Assembly: GCF_900120155.1 (NCBI RefSeq)
Contig: NZ_LT635549.1
Span: forward strand, 2,264,688 to 2,328,687
DNA length: 64,000 nucleotides
Direction: 5' to 3'
Source of the DNA: Clostridium sp. Marseille-P3244
GTDB taxonomy: Bacteria; Bacillota; Clostridia; Lachnospirales; Lachnospiraceae
Shown here: positions 25,738 through 35,720 of the stretch, piece by piece
Layout: every line of letters begins with the position of its first letter
Numbering within the stretch: position 1 is the stretch's first letter
Translations under genes and position numbers: made by a program
The notes under the pieces: model-generated
What the model saw: only the letters and a program-made list of their open reading frames with translations
What the model was told of the DNA's origin: nothing
Database searches by the model: none

Positions 25738-27018
25738 CTAACGATTCCGGTAAATAATATCATCTCTCCCCGGTCCGTTGCTGATCATCGTAATCGGATA
25801 TCCCACTTCTTTTTCTATAAACTCGATATAATTCCGGCAGTTCTCCGGAAGCTCTTCATACCTGCGGATCCCGCGGATATCACACTTCCAACCCGGCAGT
25901 TTTTTAAATACCGGCTTTGCCTTCTCCAACAGATGGGTAACCGGAAACTCTGTCGTCACTTCCCCGTTGATCTCATAACCTACGCACACCGGGATCTCAT
26001 CCAGATAACCGAGCACGTCAAGGACCGTGAAGGCCACGTCCGTTGTCCCCTGCATCCTGCATCCATATTTGGAAGCCACGCAGTCAAACCAGCCGACACG
26101 TCTGGGACGTCCTGTTGTCGCGCCGTACTCTCCTCCGTCGCCGCCCCGTCTTCTCAGCTCTTCCGCCTCGTCTCCGAATATCTCGCTCACAAAGGCACCC
26201 GCTCCCACAGCGCTGGAGTAAGCCTTGCACACTGTAATGATCTGCCGGATCTCGTAGGGAGGGATCCCGGCGCCGATGGCTCCGTACGCCGCCAGTGTAG
26301 AGGAAGACGTCACCATGGGGTAAATGCCGTGATCCGGATCTTTCAGAGAGCCCAGCTGTCCCTCGAGCAGGATATTCTTTCCTTCCTTCAGGGCATTGTG
26401 GAGGAACAGTGAAACATCGCATACATAGGGCTCTACCATTTCTCTGTAGCTGACAAGTTCCTTATACAATTCATCCGGATCGATCAGGGGTTTATGATAG
26501 AGATGCTCCAGCAGGACATTCTTCTGTTCCGCCACCCGGGCGGCTTTTTCCCGCAGCAGGTCATCATCAAAGAGCTCGCTCACCTGGAAACCGATCTTTG
26601 CATATTTATCTGAATAAAACGGCGCAATACCGGACTTTGTGGATCCGAAAGACTTTCCGCCCAGACGTTCTTCTTCATAGGCGTCCAGATTTTTGTGGTA
26701 GGACATGACAATCTGGGCCCGATCGGATACAAGGAGCTTCGGCATCGGGACTCCCCTGTCTACGATAGACCGGATCTCCTTGAACAGGACCGGAATATCC
26801 AGCGCGACTCCATTGCCGATAATGCTCGTCGTATGACTGTAGAACACACCGGATGGCAGTGTATGCAGCGCAAACTTTCCATAGTCATTCACGATCGTGT
26901 GACCCGCGTTTGCTCCGCCCTGAAAACGGACGATGATATCTGCTTCTTTCCCGAGCATATCCGTGATCTTGCCCTTTCCTTCATCGCCCCAGTTTGCACC
27001 AACTACTGCTTTTACCAT
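25738..27018 (-). CDS. purA: Adenylosuccinate synthase
   Basis: 426 residues. GTP-binding and catalytic loop VVGANWGDEGKGK with the catalytic Asp, the IMP/Asp loops NAGHTIVNDYGKFALH and GSTKSGIAPFYSDKYA, and GATTGRPRRVGWFD are present. It joins IMP and aspartate, using GTP, in AMP synthesis. I start at the second ATG (27016-27018), 7 bases from GGGAGG, because the first ATG touches the site. Sequence is of the shorter clostridial form. Own promoter and terminator. Confidence 0.96.
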   Translation of the reverse strand: MVKAVVGANWGDEGKGKITDMLGKEADIIVRFQGGANAGHTIVNDYGKFALHTLPSGVFYSHTTSIIGNGVALDIPVLFKEIRSIVDRGVPMPKLLVSDRAQIVMSYHKNLDAYEEERLGGKSFGSTKSGIAPFYSDKYAKIGFQVSELFDDDLLREKAARVAEQKNVLLEHLYHKPLIDPDELYKELVSYREMVEPYVCDVSLFLHNALKEGKNILLEGQLGSLKDPDHGIYPMVTSSSTLAAYGAIGAGIPPYEIRQIITVCKAYSSAVGAGAFVSEIFGDEAEELRRRGGDGGEYGATTGRPRRVGWFDCVASKYGCRMQGTTDVAFTVLDVLGYLDEIPVCVGYEINGEVTTEFPVTHLLEKAKPVFKKLPGWKCDIRGIRRYEELPENCRNYIEFIEKEVGYPITMISNGPGRDDIIYRNR

Positions 27019-27105
27019 TTCCATTCCTCCCGCGTATTGAGCTGTTTCAGCTGTCTCATACTTCTAATAATCTATCAGCGGTGCTTATGATTGACCGCCG
27101 TATGA

Positions 27106-27134
27106 ATTATACTATAATTTCCCCCGCATGTAAA
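27106..27134 (-). promoter_or_regulatory. Promoter of purA
   Basis: TTTACA (27129-27134) and TATAAT (27106-27111), 17-bp spacer. The leader between it and the gene holds a small GCGGT / ACCGC stem (27075-27098); no known riboswitch recognised. Confidence 0.65.
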
Positions 27135-27280
27135 ATGTTATTTCTGATTTTTTTACATTCCCGCATTTTCAGAAGATTCCTATTGTAATTGAGCAAAAAA
27201 AGTATTAAAATAAAATCCATACTCGGGATGTTCTCTTTTCATTTGCAGAGTGCATCTTCTTACAGAAAGGAGATCTTACA

Positions 27281-27526
27281 TTGAAAAAACTGATCAAATG
27301 GTTTAGTATCTTCGCTGTCATCGGAACGGCGATCGGACTTGCCGTCGCATATTTCTGCAAGAACAGTTCCGACAGCCCTGACGAAAATGACGCTGATCTT
27401 ACAGAAGATGAAGATTTTGATCTGGACGCCGATCTTCAGCCTGCCGCCGGAAGGGAATATGTGCCTCTAAAAAAAGACCAGGAGGAAGCGCCGGAAGAGA
27501 AATCCGAAGATTCAGAAGAAAACTGA
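27281..27526 (+). CDS. Small membrane-anchored acidic protein
   Basis: 81 residues. The start is a TTG (27281) 8 bases after AAAGGAG; no ATG fits. One N-terminal membrane helix (about 5-26, IFAVIGTAIGLAVAYF) is followed by a very acidic tail rich in D and E. This layout (anchor plus acidic tail, about 80 residues) is frequent in Lachnospiraceae but has no assigned function. A terminator follows directly, supporting a one-gene unit. Confidence 0.6.
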   Translation: MKKLIKWFSIFAVIGTAIGLAVAYFCKNSSDSPDENDADLTEDEDFDLDADLQPAAGREYVPLKKDQEEAPEEKSEDSEEN

Positions 27527-27547
27527 TACAAAATTTTATAAAAACAG

Positions 27548-27578
27548 ATGCCGCGGCCGGTTTGACCGCGGCATTTTG
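27548..27578 (+). terminator. Terminator after the small acidic membrane protein gene
   Basis: Perfect stem ATGCCGCGG / CCGCGGCAT with a 9-base loop, followed by TTTTG. It may also serve the convergent MocR gene. Confidence 0.75.
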
Positions 27579-27584
27579 CTGTCT

Positions 27585-29036
27585 TCAGTTTTTTTTGTTT
27601 TTATCTGGGCTGTCCGCGCCTGCCTTATCTTCATTCCACGCGATGCCGAGAAGGCGGACTGCCTCCCTGATCTTCTCTTCATTCATATTGGCATAGCCCA
27701 GGAGGATCGTCGTATCCTCCGGACCGGAACCCTTCTCTCTGTCAACATAATATTCCGACAGTCCGTATACCTTAATACTTTTCTCTGCCGCCATACGGAT
27801 CAGTTCTTCCTCGTTCCGGCCTCCGGAAAAATGAAGCAGCAGGTGCACGCCCGCGTTCTCTCCTGACACTGTAAAGTCCAGATCCAGTTCTCTCAGAGCC
27901 GCAAGAAGCGTGTCATGTCTGCTCCGGTACAGAGCTCTTGTCTTATTTAAATGCCTTTCATAATACCCATCCTCAATAAACTTCTGCAGGATAAGCTGAT
28001 CCACCTTAGATACAGTAGAACTGATAAAGCTGCATCTCTTTGTGTACCTGTCAAGAACCGGTTCCGGCAGAACTAGATAACTCATACGGATTGCCGGGGC
28101 GATCGACTTTGAAAAAGTTCCGATATAAATTACTTTTCCACTCCTGTCATAGCCCTGCAGAGCCGGAATCGGCTTTCCTTTGTACCGGAATTCACTGTCA
28201 TAGTCATCTTCTATGATATATCTTCCCTCTTTTTCTTCTGCCCATTTCAGGAGCTCCAGCCGCCGTCTGATCGGCATGACTGTCCCCAGCGGATACTGAT
28301 GGGAGGGCATGACAAAGGCAATGTCAGCGCCGGAGTCTTTCAACTTGTCCACCCGCATTCCCTGTTCATCCATATCCACAGTACGCATCTGATAGGACAG
28401 ATTCTCAAACAGCCGGTAAGCCTGTCTGTACGTAGGGTTCTCCAGAGCCACTGTGTGATCCGGTCCCAGGATCGCTGTTAGAAGCATCAGAAGATAGTCA
28501 TTTCCCGCGCCCACGATGATCTGCGCCGGCGTACAGTTCACGGCTCTGGCCTGATGGAGGTAGCTGCTGATCGCGCTGCGAAGCCCGTACTCTCCCTGAG
28601 GACATCCAAGACGGAAAAGCTCTGCCCTGTCATCCACGAGACATTCTCTTGAGAGCTTCCGCCAGGCATTGTAGGGAAAACTCTTCAGGTCCACTCCGTT
28701 TGGAGTAAAATCATACCGGTACTTTCTCTGTTCTCCAGGCCCCTCTTTCTGCACAGAAGACTCCGGGCGGCTGATCTGATAAAGGCCGTCAATCTGAGAA
28801 ACATAATATCCCCGGCACGGCCTGGCCTCGATGTAGCCTTCCGACAAAAGCTGTTCATATGCCAGTTCCACCGTGCTCCTGCTCACATCGAGATGACGGC
28901 ACAGTCCCCGTGTGGACGGCAGCTTCTCTCCGCTCGCGATTGCGCCTTTGCGGATTTCTTCTTTTATATATCCATAGATCTGCTCGTACAGAGGTGTCTT
29001 ATCTCCGGGTCTTAAGCTGATCGTCAGTTCATTCAT
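27585..29036 (-). CDS. MocR/GabR-type transcriptional regulator (GntR HTH + aminotransferase fold)
   Basis: 483 residues. A GntR winged helix at 1-75 (PLYEQIYGYIKEEIRKGAI, STRGLCRHLDVSRSTVELAYE) is fused to a fold-type-I aminotransferase domain; the PLP lysine is in IYIGTFSKSIAPAIRMSYLV and the Asp and Tyr of the cofactor site in IIEDDYDSEFRY. Such proteins (GabR, PdxR) sense PLP or amino-acid derivatives. No gab or pdx genes are next to it; glnS is 10 bases upstream on the same strand. Target unknown. Confidence 0.9.
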   Translation of the reverse strand: MNELTISLRPGDKTPLYEQIYGYIKEEIRKGAIASGEKLPSTRGLCRHLDVSRSTVELAYEQLLSEGYIEARPCRGYYVSQIDGLYQISRPESSVQKEGPGEQRKYRYDFTPNGVDLKSFPYNAWRKLSRECLVDDRAELFRLGCPQGEYGLRSAISSYLHQARAVNCTPAQIIVGAGNDYLLMLLTAILGPDHTVALENPTYRQAYRLFENLSYQMRTVDMDEQGMRVDKLKDSGADIAFVMPSHQYPLGTVMPIRRRLELLKWAEEKEGRYIIEDDYDSEFRYKGKPIPALQGYDRSGKVIYIGTFSKSIAPAIRMSYLVLPEPVLDRYTKRCSFISSTVSKVDQLILQKFIEDGYYERHLNKTRALYRSRHDTLLAALRELDLDFTVSGENAGVHLLLHFSGGRNEEELIRMAAEKSIKVYGLSEYYVDREKGSGPEDTTILLGYANMNEEKIREAVRLLGIAWNEDKAGADSPDKNKKN

Positions 29037-29046
29037 ATTCTCTTAC

Positions 29047-30714
29047 CTATTTCGGTAGCCGGAAAGAACTCTTCAGTGACACGATCCGGTTGAACACAAG
29101 ATGTTCCGGCTTCGAGTCATGGGCATCAACGCAATAATACCCGTTCCTGACGAACTGGAAGCTGTCATACGGTCCGGCGCCTTCAAAACTCGGCTCCACA
29201 TAAGCCTCTTTGATGACCTTCAAGGAGTTGGGATTCAAGTTCAGTGAGCCGTCTTCTTTATTGTAGACGCCCTTCTCCTCATCGATCAGATTCTCATAAA
29301 GTCTTACTTCTGCCTTCTGCGCATGGGCCGCCGGAACCCAGTGGATCGTCCCCTTTACTTTTCTTCCTGTAAATCCGCTGCCCGCCTTTGTCTCCGGATC
29401 ATAGGTACAGTGAACCTCTGTCACATTCCCGTTCTCATCCTTGACAAAGCTTTCGCATTTCACGAAATACGCGTGCATCAGACGGACTTCATTGCCCGGG
29501 AAAAGGCGGAAATATTTCTTTGGAGGCTCCTCCATGAAATCTTCTCTCTCGATATAAAGTTCACGTCCAAAAGGCACTTTCCTTGTGCCCAGCTCCTCAT
29601 TCTCCAGATTGTTGGCCACGTCCAGATATTCGATCTGCCCTTCCGGATAATTGTCGATCACAAGTTTGATCGGATCCAGCACCGCCATCATGCGGGGCTT
29701 CTTCATCTTCAGGTCTTCCCGGATACAGTACTCCAGCATGGCATAGTCCACAGAACTCTGCGCCTTGGACACGCCGCACATATCAATGAACATCCGGATG
29801 GACTCCGGAGTAAATCCCCGGCGTCTTAAAGCCGCGATAGACACAAGCCTCGGATCGTCCCAGCCGTCTACGATCCCTTCCTCTACAAGTTTTTTAATAT
29901 AACGTTTGCCCGTCACCACATTGGTCAGATAAAGCTTGGCGAACTCAATCTGTCTCGGCGGATTCTCAAATTCACATTCCCGCACCACCCAGTCATAAAG
30001 AGGCCTGTGATCTTCAAATTCCAGTGTGCAGATCGAATGGGTGATCCCTTCGATGGCATCCTCGATCGGATGAGCAAAGTCATACATCGGATAAATGCAC
30101 CACTTGTCCCCGGTATTGTGATGGCTCATATGGGCCACTCTGTAGATTACCGGATCCCTCATATTGATATTGGGGGAAGCCATGTCGATCTTTGCCCGGA
30201 GCACTTTCTCTCCGTCCTTGTACCTGCCTTCCCGCATTTCCTCAAACAGCCTTAAATTTTCTTCCACACTGCGGTCTCTGTAGGGACTGTTTTTCCCCGG
30301 CTCCTTCAGGGTCCCGCGGTACTCTCTCATCTCTTCCGCGGTCAGATCACAGACAAAGGCCTTTCCTTTTTTGATCAGCCTGACCGCGCACTCATACATC
30401 TGGTCAAAATAGTCAGACGCAAAGTACAGGTGATCCCCCCAGTCAGCGCCCAGCCACTTTATATCCTCTTTGATGGAATCCACAAATTCCATCTTCTCTT
30501 TTGTGGGATTCGTATCATCAAACCGCATATGGAATGTCCCGCCATACTCCTGGGCAAGCCCGTAATTTAACAGAATGGACTTGGCATGTCCGATATGAAG
30601 GTACCCGTTTGGTTCAGGCGGAAAACGGGTGCAGACATGATCATATACCCCCTCTGCCAGATCTTTGTCGATCTCCTGTTCGATAAAATTCTTAGAAACA
30701 GCTTCGTTTTCCAT
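29047..30714 (-). CDS. glnS: Glutamine--tRNA ligase
   Basis: 555 residues from the ATG at 30712-30714, which has GAGGAGG in front; upstream in-frame codons have none. Class I synthetase with the HIGH motif in [15 protein letters not shown], the loop [12 protein letters not shown], and [15 protein letters not shown] at the KMSKS position. C-terminal beta-barrel anticodon domain present ([15 protein letters not shown]). It charges tRNA-Gln directly, so this organism need not rely on GatCAB for Gln. Single gene or cotranscribed with the MocR gene. Confidence 0.95.
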   Translation of the reverse strand: MENEAVSKNFIEQEIDKDLAEGVYDHVCTRFPPEPNGYLHIGHAKSILLNYGLAQEYGGTFHMRFDDTNPTKEKMEFVDSIKEDIKWLGADWGDHLYFASDYFDQMYECAVRLIKKGKAFVCDLTAEEMREYRGTLKEPGKNSPYRDRSVEENLRLFEEMREGRYKDGEKVLRAKIDMASPNINMRDPVIYRVAHMSHHNTGDKWCIYPMYDFAHPIEDAIEGITHSICTLEFEDHRPLYDWVVRECEFENPPRQIEFAKLYLTNVVTGKRYIKKLVEEGIVDGWDDPRLVSIAALRRRGFTPESIRMFIDMCGVSKAQSSVDYAMLEYCIREDLKMKKPRMMAVLDPIKLVIDNYPEGQIEYLDVANNLENEELGTRKVPFGRELYIEREDFMEEPPKKYFRLFPGNEVRLMHAYFVKCESFVKDENGNVTEVHCTYDPETKAGSGFTGRKVKGTIHWVPAAHAQKAEVRLYENLIDEEKGVYNKEDGSLNLNPNSLKVIKEAYVEPSFEGAGPYDSFQFVRNGYYCVDAHDSKPEHLVFNRIVSLKSSFRLPK

Positions 30715-30851
30715 GTTCTCCTCCTCTAATAACACAAAATAGCGCAAAACATTCGTGAAGATTATCTTATCATAAAATAGAGTCCGCCACAAGAGCAGTA
30801 CCTTTAACTTTTCAACTCCAGACGGCAGTCTGAATGAAAGACAGTTTTCTC

Positions 30852-30881
30852 TTGACAATATGATGCTGTCTGGTGTATATT
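30852..30881 (+). promoter_or_regulatory. Promoter of tRNA-Thr
   Basis: TTGACA (30852-30857) and TATATT (30876-30881), 18-bp spacer, 54 bases before the tRNA. Confidence 0.65.
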
Positions 30882-30934
30882 AAGTCTTGTGTATAAAACA
30901 GGTGTCTGTAGCACAATGAACAGATATGCAGTAT

Positions 30935-31007
30935 GCTGTCTTGGCGCAGTCGGTAGCGCGTCGCCTTGGTAAGGCGGAGGTCGGGGGTTCAAGTCCCCTA
31001 GACAGCT
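30935..31007 (+). tRNA. tRNA-Thr (anticodon GGT)
   Basis: 73 bases with a complete cloverleaf: 7-bp acceptor stem GCTGTCT / AGACAGC, discriminator T, D-arm with GGTAGCGC, anticodon stem CGCCT / AGGCG with loop centre GGT, and T-arm GGGGGTTCAAGTCCCC. CCA is not encoded. Confidence 0.95.
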
Positions 31008-31012
31008 TAATG

Positions 31013-31042
31013 AAGGATTCTGAGAGATCAGGATCCTTTTTT
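31013..31042 (+). terminator. Terminator after tRNA-Thr
   Basis: Stem AAGGATTCTGA / TCAGGATCCTT with a 4-base loop and a TTTT tail, six bases after the tRNA. Confidence 0.8.
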
Positions 31043-31145
31043 ATATAAAAGCAATGATTTCTGGCATTTCCCGATTTCCTCCGGGCGTTATGTTATACTG
31101 TACAGACAAAAGTGGTGTTTTCGGTCCGGGCAGGAGGAAGGGACT

Positions 31146-31493
31146 ATGAGGATAGGAAGAGAGGAACTTGAGGACATGAGGGCAGGACTGGACCGTCTGA
31201 CAGATTTTATCCGGGGCATGGAACATGGGGAACTGCCGTATTTTTACCGATATTTTGATACCATGAAGAATAATATCGAAATATTTTTCTATGCAGGGTG
31301 CGATGATATTTCCGATCTCTTCCCGGTACTCGAAAGAGACTGGAAAGCATCGCACACAATGTTTATCGGCGTGCAGGACTACGACCTGCGGAAAGAGCAT
31401 CCCGACGCGGATCCCATGCTCTGCCTCTATTTTGCCCGCCTTCTTGCGGATGTCGGGAAATACTTTGAGCGTGGGAAAGCAGAGTTTATCTGA
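31146..31493 (+). CDS. Hypothetical protein
   Basis: 115 residues, soluble, mostly helical and acidic (start MRIGREELEDMRAGLDRL), no signal peptide or membrane helix. One cysteine pair (YAGC and MLCLYF). The ribosome site AGGAGG lies 8 bases before the ATG, and a TATACT hexamer about 50 bases upstream may be its -10. It ends one base before the convergent transporter gene stop. I do not recognise a family. Confidence 0.65.
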   Translation: MRIGREELEDMRAGLDRLTDFIRGMEHGELPYFYRYFDTMKNNIEIFFYAGCDDISDLFPVLERDWKASHTMFIGVQDYDLRKEHPDADPMLCLYFARLLADVGKYFERGKAEFI

Positions 31494-31494
31494 A

Positions 31495-32961
31495 TTAGTT
31501 TCTCTGCTTTTTCCCTTTCCGGCTTACCATGATGATCATAAGCAGGAAGGAAAGAGCGATCACCGACCATACGGCAAATACGGAAGTGCTCTGGGTGCTG
31601 AATTTATCATAATATCCTTTCAGATAGATGATGACCACCACCCAGGGCAGGACATATGTCATATACCCGCGGATAAACTGCGGGAATTTCAGACCGTTTC
31701 CCGCATTTGCCTCCCGGATAAAGTTATCCCATCCCCAGCCGTTTTTATGGGTACAAAACAGCAGATAGATCACCGATCCCAGGGGAAGGATATTGTTGGA
31801 CACAAGGAAATCCTCCAGATCCATGATATTGGATCCCGCGCCCAGAGGCTCTATCCCGGACAGGACATTGAATCCCAGAATACAGGGAATGCTCAGCATA
31901 ATGATGAGCACGATATTAATCCCTACAGATTTTTTCCTGCTGAAGCCGAACAGATCCATCCCGAAGGAAACAATATTTTCAAATACTCCGACGATCGTAG
32001 ACAATGCGGCAAAAAAGAGGAACAGGAAGAACAGCGCTCCCCAGAACCGGCCGCCCGCCATCTGAGTAAAGATATTCGGAAGTGTGATAAATACAAGTCC
32101 CGGCCCTGCTCCGGGCTCAACATTAAACGCGAAACATGCGGGGAACACGATCAGCCCTGCCGTCAGTGCCACGAAAGTATCAAGAAGAACGATACTCAAG
32201 GATTCTCCCATGAGGGAACGGGAACGGTCCAGATAGCTTCCGAAGATCGCCATGCCGCCCATCCCGATGCTCAGAGTAAAAAACGCCTGGCTCATGGCGC
32301 CGAATACTACATTCCCCAATCCGTTCTCCATAACCCGGGAAAAATCCGGTATCAGATAGAATTCCAGCCCCTCGGCGGCTCCCGGCAGTGTTACGGAGCG
32401 AACGGCAAGAACGACCATGATGGCAAGCAGACAGAGCATGGTCACCTTCATGATCTTCTCCACTCCTTTTTGAAGACCGATGCTGCAGATACCGAAAGAC
32501 AGAAGGATGACCAGCACGGTCCAGAAAGTAAGAGTGCCGGGAGACAGAAGCATGGAATCATACTTCTCTGCCACCATTTCTGTCGTGATCCCGGTGAATT
32601 CTCCACTGGCCATACGGAAACAGTAATAGAGCATCCATCCGCCCACCATAGAGTAGAACATGACCAGCAGGTAATTGCCGGCGATGGCAAACCAGCGGGT
32701 ATAATGCCATCGGGAGCCTTCTGGCTCCAGCACATTATAGGATGTGGCAATACTTTTCTGACTGGCGCGCCCGACGCTGAACTCACAGACAATGATAGGC
32801 ATCCCCAGAATGACCAGAAACAGAAGATAAATCAATATGAAAGCAGCGCCTCCATACTGCCCGGCCATATAGGGGAATTTCCATACATTTCCCAGTCCGA
32901 TGGCACATCCCGCGGACACAAGTATAAATCCAAGGCGAGAGCCGAATTTTTCTCTTTTCAT
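31495..32961 (-). CDS. Sodium-dependent transporter, NSS/SNF family
   Basis: 488 residues with about twelve transmembrane helices. The helix 1 signature GFILVSAGCAIGLGNVWKFP, with the unwound Na+/substrate region, is that of neurotransmitter:sodium symporters, which import amino acids such as tryptophan, tyrosine or alanine with Na+. Helix 6 FFTLSIGMGGMAIFGSYL is also typical. I use the ATG at 32959-32961, 8 bases after AGAGGA; a TTG two codons upstream is possible. Substrate not predictable. Confidence 0.92.
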   Translation of the reverse strand: MKREKFGSRLGFILVSAGCAIGLGNVWKFPYMAGQYGGAAFILIYLLFLVILGMPIIVCEFSVGRASQKSIATSYNVLEPEGSRWHYTRWFAIAGNYLLVMFYSMVGGWMLYYCFRMASGEFTGITTEMVAEKYDSMLLSPGTLTFWTVLVILLSFGICSIGLQKGVEKIMKVTMLCLLAIMVVLAVRSVTLPGAAEGLEFYLIPDFSRVMENGLGNVVFGAMSQAFFTLSIGMGGMAIFGSYLDRSRSLMGESLSIVLLDTFVALTAGLIVFPACFAFNVEPGAGPGLVFITLPNIFTQMAGGRFWGALFFLFLFFAALSTIVGVFENIVSFGMDLFGFSRKKSVGINIVLIIMLSIPCILGFNVLSGIEPLGAGSNIMDLEDFLVSNNILPLGSVIYLLFCTHKNGWGWDNFIREANAGNGLKFPQFIRGYMTYVLPWVVVIIYLKGYYDKFSTQSTSVFAVWSVIALSFLLMIIMVSRKGKKQRN

Positions 32962-32990
32962 AAACAAATTCCTCTTTCTTATCAGTTTAT

Positions 32991-33437
32991 CTACAACTTA
33001 TCCGAATCCAGTACCAAAGTAAACGGACCGTCATTGACCAGGCTGACTTCCATCTCCGCGCCAAACTTCCCTGTCTGCACTTTTGGACCCAGCTTTTTAC
33101 ATTCTCTGATGATATATTCATACAAAGCATTGGCTCTGTCCGGATCTCCTGCCTCGATAAAACTTGGCCGGTTCCCCTTTTTACAATTTGCGTAAAGGGT
33201 AAACTGAGATACCAGCAGCAGACTTCCCTCCACATCTGCCAGAGACAGATTTGTTTTTCCCTGACTGTCTTCAAAAATCCTCAGACCGATCATTTTTCTG
33301 ACCATCTTGTCCGCCACCGCCTCTGTATCGCTGTCTGATACTCCGATCAGCACAAGATATCCTTTCCCGATCCTGCCGATCACGTTGTCTTCCACGCGTA
33401 CTGCCGCCTCTTTCACTCTCTGGATCACAAATCTCAT
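32991..33437 (-). CDS. dtd: D-aminoacyl-tRNA deacylase
   Basis: 148 residues, normal length. Both active-site motifs of DTD are present: [21 protein letters not shown] (SQFTL) and [12 protein letters not shown] (the NxGPxT motif of the cross-subunit Gly-cisPro type, here with F in the place of V). The enzyme hydrolyses D-aminoacyl-tRNA and glycyl-tRNA-Ala and acts as a dimer. Lies 4 bases after the CPBP gene stop, so cotranscribed. Confidence 0.95.
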   Translation of the reverse strand: MRFVIQRVKEAAVRVEDNVIGRIGKGYLVLIGVSDSDTEAVADKMVRKMIGLRIFEDSQGKTNLSLADVEGSLLLVSQFTLYANCKKGNRPSFIEAGDPDRANALYEYIIRECKKLGPKVQTGKFGAEMEVSLVNDGPFTLVLDSDKL

Positions 33438-33441
33438 ACTT

Positions 33442-34296
33442 CTACTGCACCTGCCTTTTCTCCCTTTTTCTTTCTCCGATCCTGAAATGGATCATCAGGA
33501 GCGTCCCCACCAGAAGCGGGACGCTGATCAGGACAAGAAGCCCGATGGCAAAGTCGGGAAGGAACCGGTTTTCCAGATCAACGATAAGCGTCCCGAACAG
33601 ATTAAACAAGGCATGGGTGATCATCGGCGCCAGGATGCTGTCATATCTGTACGCCATATATCCCAGAAGGAATCCAAGCAAACAGGTATAGATCCCCTGA
33701 ACAATATTCATGTGAAAGATCCCGAACAGGAGGGCCTGGATCAGATTTGCCACGATAAAACACGCTCCTGCCCTTTCCAGATATTTCAGGATCAGTCCCC
33801 GGAATACAATCTCTTCCACCAGAGGAGGAAGGATCAGTGTAGAAATGGCCCACATCAGGGAATACTGGGACACACCTGATGATTCGATCATCTGCGAATA
33901 GTTATCAATCGCCGGAGGAGCGATGGCCGCAATAGCCCGCATGACAAGGGTTGTCGCGTGCTGAACAGAAAACACCAGCAGGATCTGCCACCCGAAAGAC
34001 GCAGGGGTGAGTCTCCTGGTATGGCTTCGTAAAAACACCGAAATTCCCTGCTTTTCCACAAAAGCGAAATAATACCAGAGAAAGAAGACAGTCCCTGGTA
34101 TTATATAGGCCAGTCCTGTTAACAGGTTCATATTATTCATCATAAAATCATATACCAGATTGATTCCTTCATAGCCCCCGAGTACGGCGCCTACAATCCC
34201 AATCCCCGCGGACAGGACGACAGCGCTTCCGTTAAGCAGCACGATCATCAGTATAAAAACGACTGCCGCGATCCCGTAATTCCTAGCTTTTTTCAT
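33442..34296 (-). CDS. CPBP family intramembrane glutamic endopeptidase
   Basis: 284 residues with about seven to eight transmembrane helices. The Abi/CPBP motifs are [19 protein letters not shown] (EExxxR), [19 protein letters not shown] (His) and [10 protein letters not shown] (His/Asn). The family includes Rce1-like proteases and bacteriocin self-immunity proteins. I start at the ATG at 34294-34296, after AAGGAG; a longer in-frame reading would run into the sigH end. It lies about 50 bases after sigH. Function here unknown. Confidence 0.88.
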   Translation of the reverse strand: MKKARNYGIAAVVFILMIVLLNGSAVVLSAGIGIVGAVLGGYEGINLVYDFMMNNMNLLTGLAYIIPGTVFFLWYYFAFVEKQGISVFLRSHTRRLTPASFGWQILLVFSVQHATTLVMRAIAAIAPPAIDNYSQMIESSGVSQYSLMWAISTLILPPLVEEIVFRGLILKYLERAGACFIVANLIQALLFGIFHMNIVQGIYTCLLGFLLGYMAYRYDSILAPMITHALFNLFGTLIVDLENRFLPDFAIGLLVLISVPLLVGTLLMIHFRIGERKREKRQVQ

Positions 34297-34348
34297 GATT
34301 TTTCTCCTTATCTGAAGCTTTTCGCATCTATAGACGGATTCCTTTGTA

Positions 34349-34969
34349 TCATTCTGCCCGGTCCAGCATTTTCTCCGCTTTTCCCCGGATCCTCTGAATG
34401 GCATTATCGATGGATTTGGGACTTTTGCCCAGCAGCTCCGCGATCTTCCTGTAGTCCGTCCCCATCAGGTGCAGATACAGCACATGGTTTTCCATTGGAC
34501 TAAGATTCTCTTTCAGCTGTTCTATAAACGCCTCGGTATATTCCCTGCCGAAATACAGCGCTTCCGGATCTGTCTCCTGCTCTGCCTCGATGGTATCGAT
34601 CAGAGGCATCTTTTTCCCGTCATGCTGTACCTCGCTCTCCTCATATAAGGAGATGTAGGAATTGAGCGGAAGATGCTTTTTTCGTCTGGAAGCTTCAATA
34701 GCGCTGTACATCTGACGGGAAACACAGAGCTCCGCAAAACTTGAGAAAGACGCCCCATGGGCCCTGTCATAATCCCGGACCGCCTTGATCAGTCCGATCA
34801 TCCCCTCCTGGATCAGATCCTCATTCTCTCCTCCCAGCAGGTACATAGCCCTTGCTTTCTTCCGGACCATAGACTTATACTTGTCCATGATATAATCCAT
34901 GATATCCTGATCTCCGGCCTTCATCTGTTCCATGAGCTGCTCATCTGTCAGCTTGTCATACTTTCCCAT
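34349..34969 (-). CDS. sigH: RNA polymerase sporulation sigma factor SigH
   Basis: 206 residues, sigma-70 family. Region 2 contains YLLGGENEDLIQEGMIGLIKAVRDY and FSSFAELCVSRQMYSAIEASRRKKH (core binding and -10 reading); region 4 contains LSPMENHVLYLHLMGTDYRKIAELL and SPKSIDNAIQRIRGKAE (-35 reading). This is the Spo0H type that starts the sporulation cascade and stationary-phase genes. The gene start overlaps the rlmB end by 14 bases, placing sigH last in the cysE-cysS-mrnC-rlmB run, the usual Bacillota order. Confidence 0.95.
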   Translation of the reverse strand: MGKYDKLTDEQLMEQMKAGDQDIMDYIMDKYKSMVRKKARAMYLLGGENEDLIQEGMIGLIKAVRDYDRAHGASFSSFAELCVSRQMYSAIEASRRKKHLPLNSYISLYEESEVQHDGKKMPLIDTIEAEQETDPEALYFGREYTEAFIEQLKENLSPMENHVLYLHLMGTDYRKIAELLGKSPKSIDNAIQRIRGKAEKMLDRAE

Positions 34970-35720
34970 TCTGTATCCTCTGCCTTACAATCTCATACGC
35001 CAGAATCCCCCCTGCCACAGAAGCATTAAGAGATGTAATCTCCCCATTCATAGGAATTCCGGCTACGAAATCACATTTTTCCCTGACAAGTCTGCTCACA
35101 CCTTCTCCTTCACTCCCGACCACAAGCCCTACAGGGCCGGTCAGGTTCAGGTTGTACATCGGCTCTCCATCCATGTCGGCGCAGACAAACCATATTCCTT
35201 TCTGCTTCAGCTCTTCCATTGTCCTGACAAGATTGGTCACTCTGGCCACCGGTGTATAGTTGAGCGCTCCCGCCGATGTCCTGGCCACTGTAGCCGTCAG
35301 GCCGACAGCTCTCCTCTTGGGTATAATAACCCCATGAGCTCCCGCCACATTGGCTGTCCGGATCAGCGCCCCAAGATTGTGGGGATCTTCAATCCCGTCC
35401 AGAAGGATCAGAAAAGGATCTTCCCCTCTGTCTTCTGCCGCCTTTAACATATCCTCTACTTCCGCGTACGCATAAGCCGCGGCAAAAGCGATCACCCCCT
35501 GATGTTTCCCTGTCTCACTCAGCCGCGACAGTCTTTCCTTCCCGACAAAATCCAGAATACATCCGTGTTTCTTTGCCTCACGGATGATTGTAAGAACAGG
35601 GCCGTCCTTACATCCGTCCAACACAAGCAGTCTGTCGATGGTCCGTCCGGATCGAAAGGCCTCCAGCACCGCATTGCGTCCTTCGATCATCCGAGTGTCT
35701 TCTCTGTTATTTTCCTGCAT
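34956..35720 (-). CDS. rlmB: 23S rRNA (guanosine-2'-O-)-methyltransferase RlmB
   Basis: 254 residues, SpoU/TrmH (SPOUT) methyltransferase. N-terminal RNA-binding part (MIEGRNAVLEAFRSG), then the knot motifs: DGIEDPHNLGALIRTANVAG (motif 1), LVVGSEGEGVSRLVREKCDF (motif 2) and IPMNGEITSLNASVAGGILA (motif 3). RlmB methylates G2251 of 23S rRNA. Overlaps mrnC by 14 bases and sigH by 14 bases. Confidence 0.94.
   Translation of the reverse strand: MQENNREDTRMIEGRNAVLEAFRSGRTIDRLLVLDGCKDGPVLTIIREAKKHGCILDFVGKERLSRLSETGKHQGVIAFAAAYAYAEVEDMLKAAEDRGEDPFLILLDGIEDPHNLGALIRTANVAGAHGVIIPKRRAVGLTATVARTSAGALNYTPVARVTNLVRTMEELKQKGIWFVCADMDGEPMYNLNLTGPVGLVVGSEGEGVSRLVREKCDFVAGIPMNGEITSLNASVAGGILAYEIVRQRIQNGKV

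Noticed and set aside
31291-33195. A 634-codon plus-strand open frame
   Set aside because: It is antisense to the sodium symporter and dtd genes, which have full family motifs. The composition (many H, Q and D) is that of a reverse-strand shadow.
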